Part shown: positions 1 through 7,136 of the stretch, one piece after another
Layout of the letters: each line of letters starts with the position of its first letter
How positions within the stretch are numbered: the first letter of the stretch is position 1
Assembly: GCA_902491625.1 (NCBI GenBank)
Contig: CABUIO010000022.1
Span: 1-38,779 of the forward strand
From: an uncultured Porphyromonadaceae bacterium
GTDB lineage: Bacteria > Bacteroidota > Bacteroidia > Bacteroidales > Muribaculaceae
Direction: 5' to 3'
Length of the DNA: 38,779 bases
Notes under the pieces: model-generated
What the model was told of the DNA's origin: nothing
Seen by the model: the letters and a program-made list of their open reading frames with translations, nothing else
Databases searched by the model: none
Position numbers and translations under genes: made by a program

Positions 1-96
1 TTAATCATAAAATACACCACCCTGTCATTAACAATGATTATTAAACAACCTCTAAAGATCGGAGTATGACCCTGCCGCTCCCAAGCAAGAGCCTAA

Positions 97-253
97 GTAG
101 GGGCGCAATATTTTGCGCCCGCAGCAGTCGTTGCAAGCGGATGGCAACGTCGGGGAAGCCGATGTGTACCGTCGTGAACCGCGCCGGCGGTTTTCGTCAT
201 CCAATGCCGAGCAATGACGTGGACAGAGTGGGCACAAAATTTTGCACCCCTAC
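97..253. repeat. Short non-coding element with 24-bp terminal inverted repeats (MITE-like)
   Basis: The segment starts with GTAGGGGCGCAA and ends with TTGCACCCCTAC. The outer 24 bases at each end (97-120 and 230-253) match as inverted repeats at 21 of 24 positions. Each end is itself near-palindromic: GGGCGCAA, loop TATT, TTGCGCCC at 101-120, and a CAAAATTTTG core at 235-244. The similarity extends slightly outside (GCCT on the left, AGGC on the right). The interior of about 110 bases holds further small hairpins and no convincing coding sequence. No clean target duplication is visible. This fits a miniature inverted-repeat element or an interspersed repeat; no transposase is present in the window. 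Confidence 0.55.
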
Positions 254-287
254 AGGCGCATGGATCTGTGCCGAAAGGAGCGGATAC

Positions 288-318
288 GAAAATAGGCTGC
301 CCTCAGGGAGCAGCCTAT
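288..318 (-). terminator. Intrinsic terminator of the GH16 gene
   Basis: A perfect 9-bp stem, ATAGGCTGC (292-300) with GCAGCCTAT (310-318), closes a 9-base loop. Read on the minus strand it lies 22 bases after the GH16 stop codon and runs into a short T tract (TATTTTCG). Positions 254-287, between the repeat element and this hairpin, hold nothing recognisable. Confidence 0.65.
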
Positions 319-340
319 CATGTACGTGTAGGTAGATTAT

Positions 341-1438
341 TTATCTTACGACGATTTTGGAGGGTTGGGCGTCAGAGGGTTTCACGATGTAGAGACCGGG
401 GACGAGATCGGTGGCGGAGGTCCGTGTGCCGCTCATGGTGTAGACCGCGCCGCCGGGACGGTCGAAGAAAATGGTGCGTCCGTCAAGAAAAAAGCCCGGA
501 TCGTTGCTGTCGGTGTCGATGACATCTACAGCAGTGTCACCGCCGTCGCCTGCGCCGTTGGTACTGTAGAATGTGTCACCTTCGCCGCCGTTCTGATAGA
601 TCTTGATCCAGTCGATATACATGGTGCGTTCGTCGCCGACGTTGGGTAGTGCGGAAATCTCCGAAGGATTAAGCAGTCCTGTGAACCGGCCGCCGACCGC
701 GAGGTTGGCGACGAGGAAGATCGGCTTGTGGAAATAGTTGCCCACGCCCCAGTCGCCGCTTGTGTCGGTGAGGTTCATCTGATAATAGGGCTGGCGGTCG
801 GGGTCGCGGTCAAGGTCGTAGTACATCTTCACGGCGTTCTTGTCCCAGATCACGGTGAAGATATGATAGCCGTCCTGCATGGAATAAGGCGCCGTGACGG
901 AATTGGCATAGTTGGGATAGTTGCCGTTGATGTAGAATCCCCAGTGGCACGCGCCGTTGAAATAGCGGTCCTGAGTGTTGTTTCTGATGCCGTTGGCGTT
1001 GCCCATTTCAACGAAGTCGATCTCGCTGCAGCGCGGCCAACCGACCTCTCCGAAGTCCTGGCCGAGTCCCCAGACAGCGGGCCAGAGTCCGTTCTTGGTT
1101 TCGGGGAACCACACACGGAATTCGATCTTGCCGTGGGTGAAATACATCTTGCCCTGAGTGTTGACACGCCCTGAGGCGAACTGCTTGCCGTTGATGTTCT
1201 TGCGTCGCGCCGTGAGCGTGAGGTTGCCGTCGCGCACCTTCACGCTGCCGTTGCTGTAATACTGCAGCTCGGCGTTTCCGCCGCCGTCGCCGTTGATCTC
1301 CACATTCCACACTTCGGTGTTGAGGGCGTCACCATTGAAATTCTCCTGCCACACGAGCTTGTATCCGTCATCGGACGCAGCAGTCGCAGCACAGGCCGTG
1401 GCTCCAAGTGCAAGAGCCGTGAGTAAAATTCTGTTCAT
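341..1438 (-). CDS. Secreted glycoside hydrolase family 16 beta-glucanase (laminarinase-like)
   Basis: The predicted product is 365 residues: an exported enzyme cleaving beta-1,3 or mixed beta-1,3/1,4-glucans. The N-terminus is a signal peptide (MNRILLTALALGATACAATA). The GH16 catalytic motif ExDxxE is present as EIDFVE (E139, D141, E144), with Trp-rich substrate-cleft segments such as WPAVWGLGQ before it and FLVANLAVGG after it. The last ~45 residues (VYTMSG...GLYIVK...KIVVR) resemble the C-terminal type A sorting domains of type IX secretion, so the enzyme may be surface-delivered; that part is inference. I chose the ATG at 1438 because an upstream in-frame ATG lies within or before the promoter -7 box at 1466-1473. 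The gene is single and divergent from the next one. No susC/susD pair is nearby, so it is not in an obvious polysaccharide locus. Confidence 0.9.
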   Translation of the reverse strand: MNRILLTALALGATACAATAASDDGYKLVWQENFNGDALNTEVWNVEINGDGGGNAELQYYSNGSVKVRDGNLTLTARRKNINGKQFASGRVNTQGKMYFTHGKIEFRVWFPETKNGLWPAVWGLGQDFGEVGWPRCSEIDFVEMGNANGIRNNTQDRYFNGACHWGFYINGNYPNYANSVTAPYSMQDGYHIFTVIWDKNAVKMYYDLDRDPDRQPYYQMNLTDTSGDWGVGNYFHKPIFLVANLAVGGRFTGLLNPSEISALPNVGDERTMYIDWIKIYQNGGEGDTFYSTNGAGDGGDTAVDVIDTDSNDPGFFLDGRTIFFDRPGGAVYTMSGTRTSATDLVPGLYIVKPSDAQPSKIVVR

Positions 1439-1465
1439 CTTTTTGTCGTTAGGTTTTAGAGACTG

Positions 1466-1473
1466 CAAAAGTA
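1466..1473 (-). promoter_or_regulatory. Bacteroidetes -7 promoter box for the GH16 gene
   Basis: On the minus strand this reads TACTTTTG, a match to TAnnTTTG, about 28 bases before the ATG at 1438. No good -33 TTTG element is visible. It supports the downstream start codon. Confidence 0.5.
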
Positions 1474-1625
1474 ACAAAAAAATGCGTAGCTCGGATTATG
1501 TCAGGGGAAAACCATATCCTATAAAGAATGTTAAAGCTCAGGCTGTCGCTTAAACTTACCTCAAAAAGCTCGGTCAGATATTACAAACGAACGAAACAAT
1601 AACGAAAACTAAAAACACAGAAGAT

Positions 1626-2228
1626 ATGAAACGTACAAAGATCATGTCCATCGCTATGGCAATCCTTATCTCTGCCGCCGGCTTCAGCGCCTCGGCTCAG
1701 AACAACTGTAAAAAACGCAGCCACGCCAAGGCACGCAAAGAGTGCGTCAGCGCCGCAGCCGACAGGAAAGATGCATGCATCGCCGCAGAGGCACGATGCG
1801 ACGTCCGCAACGGAAAATCCGAGCGCCGGTGCCGCGCCGACAGATTCCTCGAAGGCATCACTCTCACTCCCGAGCAGCAGGCAAAGTTCGACGCAATGAA
1901 GCAGAAGCAGCGAGCCGAGTTTGACAAGAAACAGAAGGAGCGCAAGGAGAAGCAGATGAAGAAGGCCGAGAAACAGCGTCAGAAAGCCGAGAAACAACGT
2001 GCCAAGAACGAGAAAAAGATGGAGAAGCGCATGGAGAAGCTTGACAAAGAGATGAAAGAGATCCTTACTCCCGAGCAGTACTCTCAATATAAGCAGAACG
2101 TTGACAAAGCTAAGGCCGAGCGCAAGAACCGCAACTTCGACAAGGGCGACAAGCGCAAAGGTGCCAAATATGGCAAAGGACACCCCCACCGTTCCGCAGC
2201 CAGACCCGGCGAGAGCGCAAGCAACTGA
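1626..2228 (+). CDS. Small exported Lys-rich LTPEQ-repeat protein (DUF4890/Spy-like)
   Basis: The 200-residue product begins with a signal peptide (MKRTKIMSIAMAILISAAGF..ASAQ) and then a Lys/Arg/Glu-rich helical stretch likely to form coiled coil. It has two LTPEQ motifs, one in ITLTPEQQAKFDAMK and one in ILTPEQYSQYK, spaced by a long charged helix. LTPEQ motifs are typical of Spy/CpxP-type periplasmic chaperones and of the Bacteroidales DUF4890 family, which is how I would file it. Several Cys residues occur in the N-terminal third. The extreme basic charge (tail KGDKRKGAKYGKG) could equally suit binding of anionic surface polymers. Function is unknown; the periplasmic location is the firmest inference. 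It stands alone, with terminator-like hairpins after it. Confidence 0.75.
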   Translation: MKRTKIMSIAMAILISAAGFSASAQNNCKKRSHAKARKECVSAAADRKDACIAAEARCDVRNGKSERRCRADRFLEGITLTPEQQAKFDAMKQKQRAEFDKKQKERKEKQMKKAEKQRQKAEKQRAKNEKKMEKRMEKLDKEMKEILTPEQYSQYKQNVDKAKAERKNRNFDKGDKRKGAKYGKGHPHRSAARPGESASN

Positions 2229-2246
2229 AGTTGTCTCAACTTCAGT
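2224..2246 (+). terminator. Hairpin overlapping the stop codon
   Basis: A perfect 10-bp stem, ACTGAAGTTG with CAACTTCAGT, closes a 3-base loop. The 5' arm contains the TGA stop codon of the preceding gene. A weak T stretch (GATTTTTC) follows about 15 bases later. It may stabilise the mRNA 3' end rather than terminate. Confidence 0.4.
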
Positions 2247-2271
2247 AAATGAGATATGTTGATTTTTCAAG

Positions 2272-2305
2272 AAGGGAGATTGTAGATGCAGTCTCTCTTC
2301 TCTTT
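2272..2305 (+). terminator. Intrinsic terminator after the LTPEQ protein gene
   Basis: An 11-bp stem (2272-2282 with 2289-2299, including two G-U pairs) closes a 6-base loop and is followed by CTCTTTT. It separates the preceding gene from the fbp promoter. Confidence 0.6.
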
Positions 2306-2342
2306 TGACAGCAAGTGCCGCTGATGTTTTTTCGTAAACTTA

Positions 2343-2373
2343 TTGGAGATTCGGGAGATTTAAGTTACATTTG
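2343..2373 (+). promoter_or_regulatory. Bacteroidetes promoter of fbp
   Basis: The -7 box TACATTTG lies at 2366-2373 with a TTG element at 2343-2345, spaced by 20 bases. Transcription would start near 2380, leaving a leader of about 25 bases before the ATG at 2404. Confidence 0.6.
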
Positions 2374-2403
2374 CGACATCTAACCAATCAAACACCTGAT
2401 GCC

Positions 2404-4431
2404 ATGAACGATACAACACAGGACAGCACAGTGACTACGGATCAGTCCGGCAGACAGGAAAAGTCCTACAACCTGAAATATCTGCAACTTCTCTCCAAGT
2501 CATTTTCCTCGATTGCGGCGGCAAGCACGGAGATCATCAACCTCGAAGCCATCCTCAACCTTCCCAAGGGTACGGAGCATTTCCTCACCGACATCCACGG
2601 CGAATACGAGGCGTTTCAGCATGTGCTCAAAAACGCTTCGGGCACCGTCAAGCGCAAGATCGACGAGATCTTCGGCACCACCATGCGCGAGCATGAGCGC
2701 CAGGAACTCGCCACCCTCATCTACTATCCCAAGGAGAAACTGCGGATGGTCCACCGCAAGGAGAAGGACATCAACGAATGGTATCAGCTGACTCTCAACC
2801 GACTGGTGCGCGTGTGCCAGAACGTCAGCTCAAAATACACACGCTCGAAAGTCAACAAGGCCCTGCCGCGGGATTTCTCCTACATCATTCAGGAACTGCT
2901 CCACGAGACCGAATCCGATCCGGACAAGAGCGCATATTTCGGCAAGATCATCTCCACGATCATCTCCACAGAGCGTGCTGACGCTTTCATCATCGAGCTG
3001 TGTCATCTCATCCAGAGGCTTGCCATCGACTCGCTCCATGTCGTGGGTGACATCTACGACCGCGGTCCCGGAGCACACATCATCATGGATACCCTCTGCG
3101 ACTACCACAATGTCGACATACAGTGGGGCAACCACGATCTGCTATGGATGGGAGCCTTTGCCGGCAACGAGGCTTGCATAGCAAATATGGTACGCATTTC
3201 GCTCCGATATGCCAACCTCGAGACCCTTGAGGAAGGCTACGGCATAAATCTGCTGCCGCTGGCCACATTCGCCCTCGAGACATATTCCGACTCCAGCCTC
3301 GATGTCTTTTTCCCGAAACTTAAGAATCCGGAGCGTCAGTTCTCTGACAAGGAAAAACGCATGATAGCCCAGATGCACAAGGCCATCACCATCATCCAGT
3401 TCAAACTGGAAGCGCATCTGCTCGCCCGCAATCCTGCCTACGCCATGGACAGCCGCAATCTCCTCCATCACATAGACTTCGAGAATGGCACAGTGGAAAC
3501 AGACGGCAAGACATACACTATGCTGGACTGCGATTTCCCGACCGTGAATCCGGCCGATCCCTACACACTCACGCCGGAGGAGGAGAACGTCATCAGACAT
3601 CTGAAGGCCTCGCTGTGGGCAAGCGAGAGAATGCGCCGCCACATGCGCTGTCTCACTCACCGGGGTTCCTACTACCTCGCCCTCAACAACAATCTGCTGT
3701 ACCACGCTTCCGTGCCGCTCAACAGCGACGGCTCCTTCAGGGAGCTGGAAGTATGCGGCGAGCGTTTCAAGGGAAAGGCACTGCTCGACAGACTCGACAC
3801 ACTCGTGCAGCACGCCTGCCACAAGCCGTGGAAAGAGAATACCGACGAAGTCCATCAGAAGGAAGTGGATTTCCTATGGTATCTATGGTGCGGTCCCGAT
3901 TCGCCGTCGTTCGACAAGAGCCGCATGGCCACGTTCGAACGCTATTTCATAAAGGAGAAGGAGCCTCACCACGAGGAAAAGGGATGGTACTACAAGCTCA
4001 ACGATTCGGAAGCGATCTGCGACATGATACTGCGCGAATTCGGCATAGATCCCGACTCCGGCGCACATATCGTCAACGGACACGTCCCGGTCAAGATTAT
4101 AAAGGGTGAGAAGCCCGTGAAGGCCAACGGTAAACTCCTCGTCATTGACGGCGGATTCTCAAAGGCATATCAGCCGGAGACAGGAATCGCGGGCTACACG
4201 TTGGTGTTCCACTCGCGCGGACTGCAGCTTGTCCAGCATCAGCCCTTCGAGTCGCGGCAGAAAGCCATCGAGGAGGAGCAGGACATCATCTCCGACACAG
4301 TGCTTGCGGAGTGGGGAGCGCGACGGCTGACCGTCAACGATACCGACAAGGGAGCCGAACTACGCGATCAGATCGACGACCTTCAGTCCCTGCTCGCGGC
4401 ATACCGCAACGGCACACTCCGCTCTCAATAA
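2404..4431 (+). CDS. fbp: Fructose-1,6-bisphosphatase, class III
   Basis: This enzyme hydrolyses fructose 1,6-bisphosphate to fructose 6-phosphate in gluconeogenesis, in the cytoplasm. At 675 residues it has the length of the class III (Firmicutes/Bacteroidetes) family, unrelated to the class I enzyme. The metallophosphoesterase motifs are intact: DIHG (D63, H65), GDIYDRG (G215-G221), GNHD (N243-D245) and NGH (558-560). An in-frame TTG at 2371 would add 11 residues, but it falls inside the promoter -7 box, so I chose the ATG at 2404. The stop is 35 bases before the STAS gene with no terminator between them, so some read-through into the downstream cluster is likely; it is probably not functionally part of that cluster. 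Confidence 0.95.
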   Translation: MNDTTQDSTVTTDQSGRQEKSYNLKYLQLLSKSFSSIAAASTEIINLEAILNLPKGTEHFLTDIHGEYEAFQHVLKNASGTVKRKIDEIFGTTMREHERQELATLIYYPKEKLRMVHRKEKDINEWYQLTLNRLVRVCQNVSSKYTRSKVNKALPRDFSYIIQELLHETESDPDKSAYFGKIISTIISTERADAFIIELCHLIQRLAIDSLHVVGDIYDRGPGAHIIMDTLCDYHNVDIQWGNHDLLWMGAFAGNEACIANMVRISLRYANLETLEEGYGINLLPLATFALETYSDSSLDVFFPKLKNPERQFSDKEKRMIAQMHKAITIIQFKLEAHLLARNPAYAMDSRNLLHHIDFENGTVETDGKTYTMLDCDFPTVNPADPYTLTPEEENVIRHLKASLWASERMRRHMRCLTHRGSYYLALNNNLLYHASVPLNSDGSFRELEVCGERFKGKALLDRLDTLVQHACHKPWKENTDEVHQKEVDFLWYLWCGPDSPSFDKSRMATFERYFIKEKEPHHEEKGWYYKLNDSEAICDMILREFGIDPDSGAHIVNGHVPVKIIKGEKPVKANGKLLVIDGGFSKAYQPETGIAGYTLVFHSRGLQLVQHQPFESRQKAIEEEQDIISDTVLAEWGARRLTVNDTDKGAELRDQIDDLQSLLAAYRNGTLRSQ

Positions 4432-4466
4432 AGAATACAAAACACAGTAAAAAACGATAGTATATA

Positions 4467-4772
4467 ATGGAAACAGTAATCACAAAAGAGAACAGAAACA
4501 TCACCGTCACCCTCAAAGGACGCCTCGACACCCTTCAGTCTGCCGAGTGCGAGGCAAAACTTGCGCCGGTTCACGAAGACGCCGACAAAGACATAGTTAT
4601 CGAGTGCGGCGAACTGGAATACATCAGCAGTTCCGGTCTCCGCATTTTCCTGAGCCTGCTCAAGGACGTGAAGGCCAAAGGGGGCACCCTTGCTCTGCGC
4701 AATGTCAATAAAGAAATCCGCAACATCTTTACCATCACAGGATTCCACAAGCTGTTCACCATCCAAGACTGA
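4467..4772 (+). CDS. STAS-domain anti-sigma-factor-antagonist-like protein
   Basis: The 101-residue product is a single STAS domain of the SpoIIAA/RsbV type. These proteins are phosphorylated on Ser by an RsbW-like kinase and dephosphorylated by a SpoIIE/RsbU-like phosphatase; only the unphosphorylated form binds its partner. The key segment is YISSSGLR (residues 52-59). S56, just before G57, aligns with the phosphorylated Ser of SpoIIAA. The family-typical C-terminal half (GGTLALRNV..IRNIFTITGF..LF) is present, so it looks functional. Its stop lies 8 bases before the phosphatase gene. No TAnnTTTG promoter is visible in the 35-base gap after fbp. It is the predicted shuttle of the partner-switching module; no sigma factor or free anti-sigma gene is adjacent. 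Confidence 0.9.
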   Translation: METVITKENRNITVTLKGRLDTLQSAECEAKLAPVHEDADKDIVIECGELEYISSSGLRIFLSLLKDVKAKGGTLALRNVNKEIRNIFTITGFHKLFTIQD

Positions 4773-4780
4773 CCCGGCCC

Positions 4781-7108
4781 ATGTCCCTGACCAATAAGCT
4801 GAGCATATACATAGGTCTGCTCATTATCGCCATTTTCTGTGCCATCAGCACTGTGTTCCTCCATTACGGAGCACAGCGCGAAGAGCGTCTCATGTCGCTG
4901 TATGCCAGCCTTATGGTAGAGAATTCAATCGAAAAGCTCAACGGCGAGTTTTCAAGAATAGAAGAGGAGCTGTCCATTTCGGCTCCTATAGTGGCCGAAT
5001 CGCTCCACTCTCCCGAGGATATATCCTCGCTGCTGGAACGAATCGCTGACGGCGACTCAATAATAATGGGTGGAAGCGTGGCTCTGCGTCCGGGGATAAT
5101 CTCCGGTCCGAAGGATTCGCTGTATATGGACTACGTCTGCCGCGACAAGAACGGACTATGGGTGCACAAGCAACTGGGCGGCGGCGATTACAACTACACC
5201 GACATGGGATGGTACCGCGACGCTGTCGACGCCGACGGCGCCGTATGGTCCGATCCCTACTTCGACAAGGGCGCCGGAAACGAGATGATGGTGACCTGCT
5301 CCTATCCGTTGCACGACAAGAAGGGAAAGTCGATCGGTGTCCTCACCGCTGACGTCTCTCTGAGCGCCCTCTCCGATGTCACGTCCCGACTGACTCCCGT
5401 AGAAGACGGCTATTCCTTCATTCTTAGCGACAAGGGCACTATTCTGGCTCATCCGGACTCCTCCCTCATACTGAACAAGACCATTTTCGACTATTCCGGA
5501 GAGACCGGCTGCTCGCACCTCGCCGAAATCGGCAGAGGCATGATGGCCGGCAATTCCGGCACAAAACATATTGACGTTGCCGGAGACGACTCTCTTGTTG
5601 TCTACGAGCCTGTTCCCGGCACAGGATGGTCGATATGCAGCGTCTGTCCCTACAAATCGGTCATGTCGCGCCTCGATCTCGCGACCGTCAGAGCCGTATT
5701 GTTTCTTCTTCTGGGGCTCGTAATCATGCTGCCGCTGATAAGGCTCGTAATCATCTACTCCATGCGGCCACTCGTCAGACTCACCGGCGCGGCGTCAAAA
5801 ATCGCTTCGGGCGACCTCAACGCCGACCTCCCGGAAATGAAACCCTCCGACGAAATCGGACGTCTGAACAATGCATTCGCAGCGATGCAGAAATCCCTGC
5901 GCCTACAGATGAAACGACTCGTGGACACCACAAAGGCAAAGGAACACATCGAGAGCGAGCTAAGGATCGCCCGCAACATTCAGATGAGCCTTGTGCCGCA
6001 TCAGTTCTCACCGTTTCCCGGACACGAAAATCTTGAGCTTTATGCCCTCATACGCCCGGCCAAGGAAGTTGGCGGCGACTTCTACGACTTCCTGATCCGC
6101 GACGGCAAACTATTCTTCACCATCGGCGACGTGTCCGGCAAGGGTGTGCCTGCCGCTCTGGTCATGGCCGTGGCACGCACTCTGTTCCGCAGCTCCGCAA
6201 GCAGTTCCGATTCTCCGGCGGAAATACTCGGTGCCGTAAACACCACGCTCTGCAAGGACAATGAAAACTGCATGTTCGTGACCATGTTTGCCGGGGTGCT
6301 CGACCTTGCCACATCATCGCTCACGCTATGCAACGCCGGCCACAACAAGCCTGTGCTCATCGGCCCGCAGGGCGTGTCTATGATTGATGTCAGTGAAAAC
6401 ATACCGGTAGGAGTCATGGATGATTTCATCTACGAGGAGGAAACCATCCAGCTCCGGAAAGGGTGCAAACTTTTCCTCTACACCGACGGACTCACGGAAG
6501 CGGAAAACGGCGACAAGACGCTGTACGGCGACAGCCGCATGATGTCGGTCCTTACGGAAACAGCCGCAGACACGCCGCAGGAAACAATAATGAAGATCGA
6601 GAAGTCAGTCGACGGATTCGCCGGTGGCGTGGATCAGAGCGACGACCTCACCATGCTCTGTCTGCGTCCGGATTCCGGCAATTCAGTTTTCTTCTCCGGA
6701 GCTTTTACCAATTCACTTTCCATTGTCAATGAACTTCCGGGATTGACTGCAAAACTGGCCTCACGCTACGGTCTTTCTTCCGCGGCTTGTGGCCGAATCA
6801 ATCTCATTCTTGAGGAAGCCCTTGTGAATGTGGTGAGCTATGCTTATCCCGAAGGTGTCTCGGGCGAGATAACTCTCACCATCCGCCATGACGACGTAGC
6901 GGAAAAACTGATTTTTGAAATTGCAGACGAGGGAACTCCTTTCGATCCCACAGCCGCACCGGCACCCGATCAGTCCGCAGATGCGGAGGATCGCCCGATC
7001 GGTGGTCTCGGAATTCACCTTGTACGCACACTCTCCGACAACGTGCAGTACGCTCGTTCGGAGGGACGCAACATCCTTACAATAACAGTCTCGGGAAGGG
7101 ACAAGTAA
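4781..7108 (+). CDS. Membrane sensor with SpoIIE-type phosphatase and C-terminal RsbW-like ATPase domain
   Basis: The 775 residues read, in order: a TM helix (~7-29); an extracytoplasmic dCache-like sensor (~35-300, with WSDPYFDKG..EMMVTCSYPL typical of the fold); a second TM helix (~306-330); HAMP (~330-380); a PP2C/SpoIIE phosphatase (~395-640); and an HATPase_c domain (~650-775). Phosphatase metal-binding motifs are intact: GGDFYD (431-436), GDVSGKG (449-455), NAGHN, YTDGLTEAEN and DDLTML. The ATPase domain keeps the N box EEALVN (678-683), the G1-like DEGTPFDP (716-723) and the G2 box GGLGIH (741-746). Having both opposing activities in one chain suggests a bifunctional switch acting on the STAS protein encoded just upstream. 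Whether the ATPase domain still phosphorylates or only binds is not visible from sequence. The next gene starts 28 bases downstream. Confidence 0.92.
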   Translation: MSLTNKLSIYIGLLIIAIFCAISTVFLHYGAQREERLMSLYASLMVENSIEKLNGEFSRIEEELSISAPIVAESLHSPEDISSLLERIADGDSIIMGGSVALRPGIISGPKDSLYMDYVCRDKNGLWVHKQLGGGDYNYTDMGWYRDAVDADGAVWSDPYFDKGAGNEMMVTCSYPLHDKKGKSIGVLTADVSLSALSDVTSRLTPVEDGYSFILSDKGTILAHPDSSLILNKTIFDYSGETGCSHLAEIGRGMMAGNSGTKHIDVAGDDSLVVYEPVPGTGWSICSVCPYKSVMSRLDLATVRAVLFLLLGLVIMLPLIRLVIIYSMRPLVRLTGAASKIASGDLNADLPEMKPSDEIGRLNNAFAAMQKSLRLQMKRLVDTTKAKEHIESELRIARNIQMSLVPHQFSPFPGHENLELYALIRPAKEVGGDFYDFLIRDGKLFFTIGDVSGKGVPAALVMAVARTLFRSSASSSDSPAEILGAVNTTLCKDNENCMFVTMFAGVLDLATSSLTLCNAGHNKPVLIGPQGVSMIDVSENIPVGVMDDFIYEEETIQLRKGCKLFLYTDGLTEAENGDKTLYGDSRMMSVLTETAADTPQETIMKIEKSVDGFAGGVDQSDDLTMLCLRPDSGNSVFFSGAFTNSLSIVNELPGLTAKLASRYGLSSAACGRINLILEEALVNVVSYAYPEGVSGEITLTIRHDDVAEKLIFEIADEGTPFDPTAAPAPDQSADAEDRPIGGLGIHLVRTLSDNVQYARSEGRNILTITVSGRDK

Positions 7109-7136
7109 CAACAAACGACTAACTTAACTGACACGT

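Noticed and set aside
66..522. Small plus-strand open frames at the left end
   Set aside because: They cross the inverted-repeat element and the antisense of the GH16 gene; translations are Arg/Cys-rich and non-protein-like.
2371..2403. TTG start extending fbp by 11 residues
   Set aside because: It overlaps the promoter -7 box, so it would not be in the mRNA leader. The same reasoning rejects the TTG at 36301 for the ABC-F gene and the extension from 32167 for malQ.
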